DNA of 64,000 nucleotides from Clostridia bacterium (GTDB lineage: Bacteria > Bacillota > Clostridia > TANB77 > CAG-508): contig JAFRCC010000025.1 in the NCBI GenBank assembly GCA_017404545.1, positions 62,001 to 126,000 on the forward strand, in the 5' to 3' direction. The position numbers and the translations under genes were made by a program. Of this stretch, positions 1 to 8,847 are shown piece by piece; within the stretch, counting starts at the first letter, position 1; the number at the start of each line of letters is the position of its first letter. Under the pieces are notes generated by a model. It saw only the letters and a list, made by a program, of their open reading frames with translations, was not told the origin of the DNA and searched no databases.

Positions 1-288
1 AAGTATTTTAGACCTCCAAAAGGAGAATTTAGTGAAAGAACTATTAGCTTTACTAATTCACTCGGATATACATCTGTACTATGGTCTTTAGCATATGATG
101 ATTGGGATGAAAGCAAACAAAATAGGGAAGAATACGCCAAAAAGAAAATTTTAGACAATGTTCATAATGGAGCTATAATATTATTACATTCAAATTCAAA
201 AGATAATTCTAATATTTTAGATAGTGTTATAAAGGAGTTAAAAGCAACGGGATATGAGTTTAAATCACTAGATGAATTTGAAAAATAG
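1..288 (+). CDS. Polysaccharide deacetylase, C-terminal part (PdaA-like)
   Basis: This is the last 95 codons of a gene whose start lies outside the window. The reading frame opens with Y-F-R-P-P-K-G-E-F-S and continues with LGYTSVLWSLAYDDWD, which matches the late part of NodB-type deacetylases of the PdaA branch. Those enzymes remove acetyl groups from N-acetylmuramic acid to make muramic delta-lactam in the spore cortex. The H-S-N segment near residue 62 corresponds to the late conserved LLHS motif of the family. The following genes yqfC and yqfD also belong to sporulation, which fits. The catalytic Asp and His of the N-terminal half cannot be seen, so the substrate is inferred from family likeness. 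Confidence 0.8.
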   Translation, partial: KYFRPPKGEFSERTISFTNSLGYTSVLWSLAYDDWDESKQNREEYAKKKILDNVHNGAIILLHSNSKDNSNILDSVIKELKATGYEFKSLDEFEK

Positions 289-351
289 AGAAAAATTTGA
301 AAGAATCAGTCTTTTTGGCTATGTAAGCCCCAGAAAGGGATGTAATTTTTT

Positions 352-630
352 ATGAAAAAAAATAAGATTTCAAAAATAAATAGATTATTAGAAATTCCTG
401 AGGAAGTAAGTTCTTCAATACCAAAATTAACTAATTTAGGTTTTAAGAGAATGTTAGTTGAGAACTATAAAAATATTTTAGAATATCAAGATATTTTCAT
501 TAGAATAAATACAAGTATAGGAATTATAAATATTAGTGGATTTGATTTAAAAATGGAAGAAATGACAAAGGATGATATTGTGATAGAAGGAAAAATTGAT
601 AGTATTGATTTTGAAGAACTTGAAGAATAG
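352..630 (+). CDS. yqfC: Sporulation protein YqfC (YabP/YqfC family)
   Basis: A 92-residue protein of the YabP/YqfC family, small sporulation proteins made in the mother cell in Bacillus. The family pattern is visible: an N-terminal LLEIPEEV segment, then LTNLGF, ENYKNILEY and RINTSIGIINISGFDL. The length is normal. It is followed without gap by yqfD, the usual partner, and this order with ybeY and era downstream is standard in spore-forming Firmicutes. The start is an ATG preceded by AGAAAGGGA. The molecular role of the family is not known; mutants in Bacillus have mild sporulation defects. Confidence 0.9.
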   Translation: MKKNKISKINRLLEIPEEVSSSIPKLTNLGFKRMLVENYKNILEYQDIFIRINTSIGIINISGFDLKMEEMTKDDIVIEGKIDSIDFEELEE

Positions 631-640
631 GAGGATGGGC

Positions 641-1816
641 TTGCATATACAAAATATTATTGGGGGATATGTTTGTGTATCAATTGAGGGATTCTATATT
701 GAAAAGGTTATTAACATATGTAAAAAAAATGGTGTCGGACTAATAAATTTGGATAGAAAATCTACTACATTAATTTATGTGGGGATTAAAATTGTAGACT
801 TTAGAGTGCTTACTAAAATTGCAAGAGAAAATCATTGTCATATAAAAATTTTAAAAAAAGTAGGGATTCCATTTTTTTTACACAGATATAAAAAAAGAAA
901 AATTTTTGCTATAGCCGTAATTATTTTTTGTGTGGCTATATTTTCATTGTCAAAATTTATTTGGAATATTGAAATTGTTGGAAACGAAGATATTTCACAA
1001 GAATTATTCCTAAATATCGCTAACGAGGAAGGTCTTGATATAGGTAAATTAAAGAGCAAAGTTGACCTAGAAAAAATTATTAATAGAATTAGAATGGAAA
1101 TACCTAATGTATCTTGGGTTGGAATAAAAATTTCTGGAACAAATGTAAGAATAGATGTGGTTAAGTCAGACGAAATTCCTAATATAGTCGATGAAAGTGA
1201 ATATTGTAATATTGTAGCTACTAAGGATGCTATGATTGAAAGTGCAAGTGCACAAAATGGTACTTTACAAGTGAAAAAAGGCGAGGTAATAAAAAAAGGT
1301 TCAGTTCTCGTAGCAGGTTATATGGAGGGAAAGTACACGGGGGTAAGGTATGTACATTCCACCGGAACTATAATTGGAAAAGTATGGTATACGGAGAGAG
1401 CAAGAGTTTATTATAAGCAAACTAAAAGAGTTCAAACAGGAAAAAAGGAGAATAAATATAGCATAAAAGTTAGCAATTTTGTAATAAATTTCTCTAAAAA
1501 GCTTTCAAAATTTGAAATTTATGATACAATAAGAATGGATAAAAAGTTAAAAATATCTTCGAATTTTTACTTGCCATTTCAATTCGAAAAAAATACAAAT
1601 TATGAGGTTAAAGAAGAAAAAATAGAATATACAATAGATGAGGCTAAAGAGCAAGCAATAAATGAAGCAAAAAATAAGCTTAAACAGTGTATTGGCAATA
1701 ATGGGGATATTATTAATGAATATATAAATACAGATGAAAATGAAGAGTATATTGATGTTGAAGTAACATATGAGGTGCTCGAAAACATTGGAACTGAAGA
1801 AAAAATAGCATTATGA
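641..1816 (+). CDS. yqfD: Sporulation protein YqfD
   Basis: A membrane-bound sporulation protein of the YqfD family, about 391 residues. A cytoplasmic N-terminal part is followed by one membrane segment (FAIAVIIFCVAIFSLSKFIW, about residue 90), and a long extracytoplasmic part with a POTRA-like stretch (IEIVGNEDIS) and a charged tail. I chose the TTG at 641 because AGGAGG (629-634) lies six bases before it; the ATG at 635 touches the ribosome-binding site and an upstream ATG at 596 lies inside yqfC. It forms an operon with yqfC. A role in the mother cell during engulfment is established for relatives but the mechanism is not. Confidence 0.88.
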   Translation: MHIQNIIGGYVCVSIEGFYIEKVINICKKNGVGLINLDRKSTTLIYVGIKIVDFRVLTKIARENHCHIKILKKVGIPFFLHRYKKRKIFAIAVIIFCVAIFSLSKFIWNIEIVGNEDISQELFLNIANEEGLDIGKLKSKVDLEKIINRIRMEIPNVSWVGIKISGTNVRIDVVKSDEIPNIVDESEYCNIVATKDAMIESASAQNGTLQVKKGEVIKKGSVLVAGYMEGKYTGVRYVHSTGTIIGKVWYTERARVYYKQTKRVQTGKKENKYSIKVSNFVINFSKKLSKFEIYDTIRMDKKLKISSNFYLPFQFEKNTNYEVKEEKIEYTIDEAKEQAINEAKNKLKQCIGNNGDIINEYINTDENEEYIDVEVTYEVLENIGTEEKIAL

Positions 1817-1820
1817 AAGG

Positions 1821-3074
1821 ATGAAAGGCATGGAAGAAAAAAGCTTAAGAGTTTATGATACTGAGAAGACATTTTTTTCTAAGATAGGTAATACTCTAAC
1901 AAAATTATTAACACCAGGGAAAATGGGAATAAATGGCGTACTTATTTCTATGAAGAGAAATAATATGCTTAAGTGTTATGAGAATTATGTTGAAAACGAA
2001 AAAAATAACGATCGTAAGGGTGTGTATTTAAAAAAATATGAAGAAGCATATTCTCTATATCTTGATTCAATTGATAAAAACGTTATTGATGCAATTTACA
2101 AAAAGGTAAAAAATAATACAGCTACGGAGTTTGAAAAAAATGCATTATCAAGATATTACAGTGTAATTCATATAAAAGATTCAGACTATGTTGAATATAA
2201 AAATAAAAAACAAAAATTTTTATTAGAGTTAGATAATGAAAATGTTCAAGCCACCGGAAAAGCAAAAGTCATAAAAAAATTCAATAGTTTCTATTTAGAA
2301 AAAATAGATACACTATATAAGAATATCATTAAGCAATATTCTGTTAAATTATTAGATTTAAACACTGAAAATGAAAAAAATGAAGTATACAACAAAATTT
2401 GTTCAACAATTGAAGAATATGTTAATGATATTCTACCTAAAAAGATAGAAGAAAATCCAAGTAAAGAAGTTTATATAGAAATCAGTAAAGAATATGACGA
2501 TTATAAGCAACTTAGATTTAACAAAGTTGACCAAAATGACGTAATAGAAAAGAATATGTTATTGCTTGGCTTAAGTAGAAGATTATTTACACATAGTTTA
2601 CCACTTGGTGTAGCTGAGCAATGCTATAATAAATTATTAAATGACTTAAGAAATCTCATTGTAGATACAAGAGTCCCTAAGAAAAAGGAGAGAGCATATA
2701 GTTTATTATTAAAATTTATAAAGGAATTCAACTTGAAAATTTTATCAACCAAAGTTTATTGGGATAATGCTGATGAAAGAAATAATTACAGAGCTTTCTG
2801 GAAAGAATTTCAAGACATTGAAAAAATTGAGAATAAAGAAGAGCAAGATAAGAAAATAGAAATTTTATTTATTAAGAATGAACTAAGAGAAGTTCAGAAG
2901 AATGAAAATAAATATGGTAAGATTATATCTTTCTATAAGTCAAAATTGGTAGAGCTAGGAATAATGAAGAAGTTGCCAAATAAGTGCGGAAGTCTTGAAA
3001 AAAATGGTGTATATATTCAAGATTTAATGCAAGAAAAACAAGGAAAATTTAAATCAAAGGTGAAGAAGAAATAA
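1821..3074 (+). CDS. Conserved-position hypothetical protein between yqfD and ybeY
   Basis: A charged, soluble, mostly helical protein of 417 residues that I do not recognise. No signal peptide, membrane segment or nucleotide-binding motif is visible. It is rich in Lys, Glu, Asn and Tyr, and the middle (residues 170-330) looks like a helical repeat or coiled-coil fold. It stands where many Firmicutes carry phoH and pgpH, between yqfD and ybeY, and its stop codon overlaps the ybeY start, so it is co-translated with ybeY. ATG codons at 1821 and 1830 are both possible starts; both sit very close to short AAAGG sequences. The operon suggests RNA-processing or sporulation work, but that is only context. 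Confidence 0.75.
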   Translation: MKGMEEKSLRVYDTEKTFFSKIGNTLTKLLTPGKMGINGVLISMKRNNMLKCYENYVENEKNNDRKGVYLKKYEEAYSLYLDSIDKNVIDAIYKKVKNNTATEFEKNALSRYYSVIHIKDSDYVEYKNKKQKFLLELDNENVQATGKAKVIKKFNSFYLEKIDTLYKNIIKQYSVKLLDLNTENEKNEVYNKICSTIEEYVNDILPKKIEENPSKEVYIEISKEYDDYKQLRFNKVDQNDVIEKNMLLLGLSRRLFTHSLPLGVAEQCYNKLLNDLRNLIVDTRVPKKKERAYSLLLKFIKEFNLKILSTKVYWDNADERNNYRAFWKEFQDIEKIENKEEQDKKIEILFIKNELREVQKNENKYGKIISFYKSKLVELGIMKKLPNKCGSLEKNGVYIQDLMQEKQGKFKSKVKKK

Positions 3075-3553
3075 TGGATGAAATATTAGAAATTAACTAT
3101 GTTGAAACAGAAGAAAATCCAGAAAATGAAAGTTTAATTAGAACTGTATTAGAGAAATGCTTTGAAGTAGAAAAAATGGACAAGTTGGGGTTATATGTAA
3201 GTGTAACCTTAACTTGTCCATCCTACATAAGGAAGATTAATAACGAGTATAGAAAAATTGATAGAGAGACTGATGTGTTATCTTTTCCAATGTTTGAGAA
3301 AATTGAGATTGACCAAATGATTGAAAATCAAAATAATATAGTACATGATGTACTAGGTGATATTATCGTATCTGTTGACAAAGTAAAAGAGCAAGCAAAA
3401 GAATATGGACATAGTTTTGAAAGAGAACTTGCATATATGATAGTTCACGGATTCTATCATTTAATGGGTTATGACCATATGACGGATGATGAGAAGAAGG
3501 TTATGAGACATAAAGAGGAAAATGTACTTGAAAAATTAAATATAACTAGATAG
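3074..3553 (+). CDS. ybeY: Endoribonuclease YbeY (16S rRNA maturation)
   Basis: A metal-dependent single-strand endoribonuclease that works in 3'-end processing of 16S rRNA and in ribosome quality control. The zinc site His-x3-His-x5-His is intact (H125, H129, H135, in HGFYHLMGYDH). The upstream TDVLSFPMF segment is also typical. The length of 159 residues is normal. The start overlaps the stop of the preceding gene by one base, and era follows after eight bases, a pairing conserved across bacteria. Confidence 0.96.
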   Translation: MDEILEINYVETEENPENESLIRTVLEKCFEVEKMDKLGLYVSVTLTCPSYIRKINNEYRKIDRETDVLSFPMFEKIEIDQMIENQNNIVHDVLGDIIVSVDKVKEQAKEYGHSFERELAYMIVHGFYHLMGYDHMTDDEKKVMRHKEENVLEKLNITR

Positions 3554-3561
3554 GGGATAAT

Positions 3562-4467
3562 ATGGAAGAAGAATTTAAGTCTGGATTTGTTTCGATGATG
3601 GGACGTACAAACGTTGGTAAATCGAGCATTATAAATAGTTTAGTTAAAGAAAAAGTTGCAGCCATAGCTAATAAACCGCAAACAACAAGGAATGCAATAA
3701 GAGCGATTGTTAATAGAGACAATGCACAAATTATATTTATAGATACTCCAGGAATACATAAACCTAAAACAAAACTTGGTAATGTTATGGTTGAAACTGC
3801 TTTTGGCGTAATACCTGATGTGGATGTTGTATTATTCGTAATCGAGGCTACATCAAAAGAAATTGGTAAAGGTGACAGAATAATACTTGATAAAATAAAA
3901 GATTCAAAGAAAAAAACAATTTTAATTATTAACAAAATAGATTTGGTTAATAAAGAAGAAGTTGCTAAGTTGATAGATTTATATAAAAATGAATATAATT
4001 TTGAAGCAGTAATTCCAGTTTCAGTTGAGAAAAACATAAACATTGAAGTTATAATAGAGGAGATAACCAAGCATTTGAAGGTTGGACCTGCATATTATGA
4101 TATGGATGAATATACAGATCAAACACTTAGGCAGTTGGTTGAAGAAATAATAAGAGAGAAGGCTCTGAGATTATTAGATGAGGAAGTTCCTCACGGAATT
4201 TTTGTTGAAACAGAAAAAATGAAAGAACGTACAACAAAAAATGGAGATCCAATATATGATGTAGAAGCTACAATATACTGTTTAAGAAATTCACATAAGG
4301 GCATAATAATAGGTAGAGAAGGAAGTATGCTAAAGCGAATTGCTTCGTATGCTCGTTCAGATTTAGAAAAAATGCTTCAAACAAAAATTAATTTAAAAGT
4401 ATGGGTAAAAGTTAAAGAAGATTGGTTAAATAATGAAAGTTTAGTCAAAAAATTTAAACTTCAATAA
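3562..4467 (+). CDS. era: GTPase Era
   Basis: A ribosome-assembly GTPase that binds the 3' end of 16S rRNA. G1 is GRTNVGKSS (residues 14-22, with Thr in place of the usual Pro), G3 is DTPG (61-64) and G4 is NKID (124-127). A C-terminal KH domain carries GIIIGREGSMLKRI, where the GxxG-type loop contacts RNA. At 301 residues it has normal length. A start at ATG 3562 is preceded by GGGGATA. Neighbours ybeY, yqzL and recO are the standard Firmicutes context. Confidence 0.97.
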   Translation: MEEEFKSGFVSMMGRTNVGKSSIINSLVKEKVAAIANKPQTTRNAIRAIVNRDNAQIIFIDTPGIHKPKTKLGNVMVETAFGVIPDVDVVLFVIEATSKEIGKGDRIILDKIKDSKKKTILIINKIDLVNKEEVAKLIDLYKNEYNFEAVIPVSVEKNINIEVIIEEITKHLKVGPAYYDMDEYTDQTLRQLVEEIIREKALRLLDEEVPHGIFVETEKMKERTTKNGDPIYDVEATIYCLRNSHKGIIIGREGSMLKRIASYARSDLEKMLQTKINLKVWVKVKEDWLNNESLVKKFKLQ

Positions 4468-4542
4468 TATAATAATAGTATAAAAAATAAAAAACAGCAA
4501 AAGATATGGTGTACGAAGAGTATATCGATAGGAGATGATCAT

Positions 4543-4722
4543 ATGATAAAACAAATGGCATGGAACACTTTTAAAAATACAGGTAATATTAATACTTTCA
4601 TGGAATTAATGGAATTTGAAAATATTGAAAAAAATCTTAATAACAATGAAAAAAATAATAGTACTAAGGTGAATGAATATGGGGAGTATAAAAACAAAGG
4701 GAATAATACTATTGGAAAATAA
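4543..4722 (+). CDS. yqzL: YqzL-family small protein
   Basis: A 59-codon reading frame with a strong ribosome-binding site (AGGAG, 4530-4534). The N-terminus MIKQMAWNTFKNTGNINTFM fits the YqzL pattern (aromatic W-x-x-F-x-x-TG-x-I/V-x-x-Y/F). In Bacillus this tiny protein is likewise encoded between era and recO. The tail, rich in Asn and Lys, is longer than usual and overlaps the recO start by about 44 bases, so the two genes are probably translationally coupled. Function is unknown in all bacteria. Confidence 0.72.
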   Translation: MIKQMAWNTFKNTGNINTFMELMEFENIEKNLNNNEKNNSTKVNEYGEYKNKGNNTIGK

Positions 4723-5404
4723 TATGGGAGATTTTGATAAAATGGTTACTTTGTTGACTCCATCAGGGAAAATTGGGTGTGCTGCAAAAGGATCCAAACG
4801 AAATAATAGTGGTCTTATGGCAGGCACCCAGTATTTATGTTTTGGTGAGTATATGCTGTATAAAGGTAATAACTCATATAAAATAAACTCATGCGAGCCA
4901 ATAGAAGTTTTTTACAATATACGAACCGATTTAGATAAATTAAAATATGCAGTTCATATATCTAAAATTGTAAATGATGTTACGGATGAAAATCAAAATA
5001 CATATAGAATACTGCAGCTAATTTTAAATACGTTGTATGTTATTTCTGAATCGGACAAGAATTTAGATCTTATATTATCTATATTTAGACTACGCTTGCT
5101 TTGTATTATGGGATTTAGACCTCAAACAAATAAGTGCTGGAGGTGCGGAAATGAAAATAATATAAAATTTTTTAGTATAGCGGATAACTCTGTTAAATGT
5201 GATGAATGTGGCAGAGTAGATAAATCAGCAATTTCACTAAATGCAAGCACTTTTGATGCAATTAGGTATATTTCGTATGCAGATCCTAAAAAAATTTTCT
5301 CATTTGATATACCAAAAGAATCCATTAAAGAGCTTGATTTAATAACAAAGATATATATGAATGAAAAATTAGAAAAAGAATATAAACTAGAAAATTTATG
5401 GTAA
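4679..5404 (+). CDS. recO: DNA repair protein RecO
   Basis: A recombination mediator that loads RecA onto SSB-coated DNA together with RecR. The N-terminal OB fold begins MGSIKTKGIILLENN and contains DFDKMVTLLTPSGKIG. A zinc-binding pair CWRCGN and CDECG follows in the second half. The length, about 241 residues, is usual. I prefer ATG 4679 over 4673 because AAGGTGA (4666-4672) is then spaced by six bases. The gene overlaps yqzL and is the last of the era operon; a new promoter for 6S RNA starts right after it. Confidence 0.95.
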   Translation: MGSIKTKGIILLENNMGDFDKMVTLLTPSGKIGCAAKGSKRNNSGLMAGTQYLCFGEYMLYKGNNSYKINSCEPIEVFYNIRTDLDKLKYAVHISKIVNDVTDENQNTYRILQLILNTLYVISESDKNLDLILSIFRLRLLCIMGFRPQTNKCWRCGNENNIKFFSIADNSVKCDECGRVDKSAISLNASTFDAIRYISYADPKKIFSFDIPKESIKELDLITKIYMNEKLEKEYKLENLW

Positions 5405-5427
5405 AATAATTAAATTTAAAAAATCAC

Positions 5428-5456
5428 TTGCATAAAAATACACCTTATGATATATT
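5428..5456 (+). promoter_or_regulatory. Sigma-A-type promoter of the 6S RNA
   Basis: TTGCAT (5428-5433) and TATATT (5451-5456) are separated by exactly 17 bases. Transcription would begin near 5463, about 13 bases before the closing stem of the 6S RNA. Confidence 0.75.
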
Positions 5457-5462
5457 ATATGT

Positions 5463-5665
5463 AATAAAGAATAACAAATCCCTGCATAGTGCGTGTAGAC
5501 TGGAATTTTAGAACCAACGCGGATTAAACGGGAATCTGCCTTTAGATGTGGCGTGCAAGCTCAAGCTAGATTGAGAAGCCCAGGAGCATTTAACAAGATA
5601 CCCACCTGTGAAAGCAGGTCCTTAAAATTTCACTTATCATTACGGCTAAAGCGGGGGATTTTTTG
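5463..5665 (+). ncRNA. ssrS: 6S RNA (SsrS)
   Basis: A non-coding stretch of about 190 bases that folds as 6S RNA, the regulator that occupies sigma-A RNA polymerase in stationary phase. The closing stem is formed by AAATCCCTGC (5476-5485) and GCGGGGGATTT (5651-5661). The block GCAAGCTC...TTGAGAAGCC (about 5552-5581) resembles the conserved GCAUGCUC...CCGAGAAGCC strand of known 6S RNAs. A T-rich tail (5660-5669) follows the closing stem. A sigma-A promoter stands directly upstream. The identification rests on these motifs and shape; a covariance search would settle it. Confidence 0.82.
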
Positions 5666-5674
5666 TTTTGTAGA

Positions 5675-5700
5675 AAATTCCTCTTTTTTAAGAGGAATTT
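5675..5700. terminator. Inverted repeat between 6S RNA and prmC
   Basis: A perfect 11-base stem (AAATTCCTCTT, 5675-5685, and AAGAGGAATTT, 5690-5700) with a TTTT loop. The T tract after it is poor on this strand, so it may be a weak terminator or a processing barrier rather than a full stop. Confidence 0.5.
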
Positions 5701-5727
5701 CTGCTTAATATGGAAAAGGATGATATA

Positions 5728-6573
5728 GTGAAAGTTGAAGAATTATTAAAATATGGTAGGCAATATTTAAAACAAAATAATATAGAGGATTACGATTTAA
5801 TATTAAAAATTCTTATAGAATATGTTTTTAAAATAAACAAAAACAAAATAATTATATATAAAGACAATGAGTTAGATGAAGAAAAGTGCGAGGAATACAA
5901 ATATATGATAAAAAAGATAGCAGATGGAACTCCACTACAATATATTGTAAATCATCAAGAGTTCATGAGCTTAAATTTTTACGTTGACGAAAATGTTCTA
6001 ATTCCACAACCAGATACTGAGCTAATTGTTGAAGAAGTTATTAACGAATATAGCAATAAAAAATGTAAAATATTAGATCTATGTACAGGTAGTGGAGCAA
6101 TAGGAATTTCACTTGCAAAATACATAAATAATGCAGAAGTTTTTGCAACAGACATAAGTAAAAAAGCTATTCAGATTTCAAAGTTAAATGCAGAAAAGAA
6201 TTTTGTATGGAAAAGAATGACATTTATAGAGTCAGATATGTTTGAAAATTTGAAAGAAAAAAATTTTGATGCTATAGTGTCAAATCCACCATATATAGAA
6301 ACAAATGTTATAGAAAAGTTAAGTAATCAAGTTCAAAGTGAACCATATATTGCACTTGATGGTGGAGAAGATGGATTAAAGTTTTATAGAATAATAGTAG
6401 ATGAAGCATACAAATATTTAAAGAATGATGGAAAAATCTTTTTGGAAATTGGATATAACCAAAAAGATACTGTAGGAGAGCTTATAAGTAAATCAGGTAA
6501 ATATTGTGATATGTATTCGAAAAAAGATTTAGGAGGAAATGATAGATTAATTGTTGCAACTGTTAGGAGGTAA
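5728..6573 (+). CDS. prmC: Peptide chain release factor methyltransferase PrmC
   Basis: An AdoMet-dependent enzyme that methylates the Gln of the GGQ motif in release factors. The AdoMet motif ILDLCTGSGAIGISLAKY and the catalytic SNPPYIE motif (about residue 187) are intact. The N-terminal helical domain that recognises the release factor is present. I prefer GTG 5728 because AAGGA (5716-5720) is spaced seven bases from it; an in-frame ATG at 5710 has no ribosome-binding site. whiA follows three bases after the stop. Confidence 0.95.
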   Translation: MKVEELLKYGRQYLKQNNIEDYDLILKILIEYVFKINKNKIIIYKDNELDEEKCEEYKYMIKKIADGTPLQYIVNHQEFMSLNFYVDENVLIPQPDTELIVEEVINEYSNKKCKILDLCTGSGAIGISLAKYINNAEVFATDISKKAIQISKLNAEKNFVWKRMTFIESDMFENLKEKNFDAIVSNPPYIETNVIEKLSNQVQSEPYIALDGGEDGLKFYRIIVDEAYKYLKNDGKIFLEIGYNQKDTVGELISKSGKYCDMYSKKDLGGNDRLIVATVRR

Positions 6574-6576
6574 AAT

Positions 6577-7452
6577 ATGTCTTTTTCATCTAGCGTAAAA
6601 GAAGAATTGAGCAAAATGAATAATTTGAACAAAAAAGATCAAGTACAGATGGAATTAGCAGGTTATTTGATCAGCTCAAACACGAGTAGAAAAAAAAATA
6701 AAATAAAATTTTCAACGGAAAGTGAATACAATATTAATAGATATGCAAAGTTAATAAAAAATATCGGAATAGACAATTATAAGATTAATATAAAAGGAAA
6801 AATTTATTATGTAGAGCACGATATTCCAGAAGATATGAGTAGAGTTAATTTTGAAACTGGTATAGAACTTGCTGAATACGAGAAAAATGAACAATTGGAC
6901 AAGGCCTTAGTGAGAGGTGCATTCTTAGGAAGTGGTTATGTTAATAATCCAGAAAAAAAGTATCATTTGGAAATTAATTTTGATAATAAGGTAAACCTTG
7001 ATAAAGTGTATGAAATCTTACAAACATACGAGATTAAAACTAAAAAATTAATAAAAGAAAAATCATATACATTATACATAAAAGAAGGAGAAGAAATTTC
7101 TAAAATACTTGCATTTATAGGTGGAAACAGCTCTGTATTAAAATTCGAAGAAGCGAGAGTTATTAGAGATTCGAGTAATAAACTAAATAGATTAGTAAAT
7201 TGCGAAACTGCAAATTTTTCAAAAACCATACAAGCAGGAAAAAAACAAATTGAAGACATAAAATTGATAAAAAGTAAAAAGAAGTTTGGAGAATTGTCTG
7301 AAAGCTTACAAGAAGTAGCTAATATGAGACTTAAGTATCCAGAGGCATCTTTATCAGAGCTGGCAGAACAAATGGATGGAAAAATCTCAAAATCGGGAAT
7401 AACGCATAGGCTAGCCGCAATTTCAAAGTTTGCTGATGAGCTAAGAAAGTAA
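6577..7452 (+). CDS. whiA: Sporulation/division regulator WhiA
   Basis: A DNA-binding protein of 291 residues with an N-terminal homing-endonuclease-like domain and a C-terminal helix-turn-helix. The family start MSFSSSVKEELS is exact, and the tail (RLKYPEASLSELAEQM, then ISKSGITHRLAAISKFA) is the typical HTH. In Firmicutes WhiA affects chromosome segregation and cell division. AGGAGG lies six bases ahead of the ATG. It is flanked by prmC and hemW in one operon instead of the rapZ-yvcK context known from Bacillus. Confidence 0.95.
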   Translation: MSFSSSVKEELSKMNNLNKKDQVQMELAGYLISSNTSRKKNKIKFSTESEYNINRYAKLIKNIGIDNYKINIKGKIYYVEHDIPEDMSRVNFETGIELAEYEKNEQLDKALVRGAFLGSGYVNNPEKKYHLEINFDNKVNLDKVYEILQTYEIKTKKLIKEKSYTLYIKEGEEISKILAFIGGNSSVLKFEEARVIRDSSNKLNRLVNCETANFSKTIQAGKKQIEDIKLIKSKKKFGELSESLQEVANMRLKYPEASLSELAEQMDGKISKSGITHRLAAISKFADELRK

Positions 7453-7464
7453 TAGGTGAGAAGA

Positions 7465-8604
7465 TTGAAAGAAATAGGTATATATGTACATATTCCATTC
7501 TGCAAAAAAAAATGTTTTTATTGTGATTTTTGCTCTTTTGAATGTGATGAAAATACTCATAAGGATTATGTAAAAGCTCTTATAAATGAAATAAGGGCTT
7601 TTAGAGTAGATTATGGAGATGATTTTATTGTAAAAACTTTATACTTTGGAGGCGGTACACCTTCATACATAGAAGCGGAATATATTCAACAGATAGTAAA
7701 TTGTTTAAAGGAAAAGTTTTTATTTCACGACGATATAGAGGCAACTATTGAGGTAAATCCAGGGACAACATGTTACGAAAAAATAAAGAGATATAGGGAA
7801 ATAGGATTTAATAGACTTAGCATAGGTTTACAATCTACAAATGATAACTTGTTGAAAATAATTGGCAGAATACATAATTATGAGGATTTTGAAGAAACAT
7901 ATAATAATGCAAGAAATGCAGGATTTATGAATATAAATGTAGATTTAATGATTGGACTACCAACACAAACTATAGGAGACGTAAAAGATAGTTTGGAAAA
8001 AATAATTAAAAAAAATCCAGAGCATATATCAATATATTCACTCATATTAGAAGATGAAACAAAATTAAAAAAAATGGTGGATGAAGGAAAAGTGCTATTG
8101 CCAGATGAAGATGTAGAAAGAAATATGTATTGGCTTGTGAAAAATGCTTTAGAAGAGCATGGATATGAACACTATGAAATATCAAATTTTTCTAAATCAG
8201 GGTATGAATCAAAACATAATACAGATTGTTGGAAACAAAAGGAATATTTGGCATTTGGACTTGCAGCACATTCATATATGAATGATGTAAGATATTCGAA
8301 CATAACTAATTTAAATGAATATATAAACAGAAATTTGAATGGGACGTACAATGGCAGAATTATTGAAGAGCACCAGGATATCAAAGCTAAGATGAATGAA
8401 TTTGTAATACTGGGGCTAAGAATGATAAAAGGTTTTTCTGAACAAAGTTTCAAAGAAAAATTCCATACAGATTTTTACAACGAATACAAAGATAAGCTAG
8501 AAAAACTTATAAAAATGGGGCTATTACAAAGAAATGATAATGTAGTTTCTTTAACTAACAAAGGAATTGATTTGGCGAATATTGTTTGGTGTGAATTTAT
8601 CTAA
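7465..8604 (+). CDS. hemW: Radical SAM protein HemW (heme chaperone)
   Basis: A radical-SAM protein of the HemN/HemW group. The iron-sulfur motif C-x3-C-x2-C is visible in HIPFCKKKCFYCDFCSF, and GGGTPSYI binds AdoMet. It lacks the longer N-terminus of true coproporphyrinogen dehydrogenase HemN, so HemW is the better name. TTG 7465 is preferred since AGGTGA (7454-7459) lies five bases before it; GTG 7456 overlaps that site. The C-terminal winged-helix part ends normally (KMGLLQRNDNVVSLTNKG). Confidence 0.92.
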   Translation: MKEIGIYVHIPFCKKKCFYCDFCSFECDENTHKDYVKALINEIRAFRVDYGDDFIVKTLYFGGGTPSYIEAEYIQQIVNCLKEKFLFHDDIEATIEVNPGTTCYEKIKRYREIGFNRLSIGLQSTNDNLLKIIGRIHNYEDFEETYNNARNAGFMNINVDLMIGLPTQTIGDVKDSLEKIIKKNPEHISIYSLILEDETKLKKMVDEGKVLLPDEDVERNMYWLVKNALEEHGYEHYEISNFSKSGYESKHNTDCWKQKEYLAFGLAAHSYMNDVRYSNITNLNEYINRNLNGTYNGRIIEEHQDIKAKMNEFVILGLRMIKGFSEQSFKEKFHTDFYNEYKDKLEKLIKMGLLQRNDNVVSLTNKGIDLANIVWCEFI

Positions 8605-8633
8605 AGTAGCTTTTTTTATATGGAGGTATTAGT

Positions 8634-8780
8634 ATGAGTAATGAAAAAAATTATGGAAAATTATTTTGTGATTTTTATGATAATTTATATAGTAATAATG
8701 TACTGGATAGTACGGGCAAAGAGCTTGGTACTTGTAATATCAATTCAGTGATCGGAGTGACACTAGAAAAAACTAAATAA
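8634..8780 (+). CDS. Small hypothetical protein (48 aa)
   Basis: A 48-codon frame with a strong ribosome-binding site (TGGAGGT, 8621-8627) starting MSNEKNYGKLFCDFYDN. It is acidic, without signal peptide or membrane segment, and has two Cys. It ends just before the promoter of the asp23 gene. I do not recognise a family; the spacing and ribosome-binding site are the only support that it is translated. Confidence 0.5.
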   Translation: MSNEKNYGKLFCDFYDNLYSNNVLDSTGKELGTCNINSVIGVTLEKTK

Positions 8781-8784
8781 ATGC

Positions 8785-8813
8785 TTGTATTATTTAGTAT
8801 AAATTGATATACT
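8785..8813 (+). promoter_or_regulatory. Sigma-A-type promoter of asp23
   Basis: TTGTAT (8785-8790), 17 bases, TATACT (8808-8813). It overlaps the end of the preceding small gene and gives a leader of about 27 bases. Confidence 0.75.
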
Positions 8814-8847
8814 AATGATGCAGAATATATAATAGGAGGTATTTTAT

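Noticed and set aside
3546..4070. Long reverse-strand frames opposite era, mgtA, topB and other genes
   Set aside because: They have no ribosome-binding sites or recognisable domains and mirror well-identified genes on the other strand.
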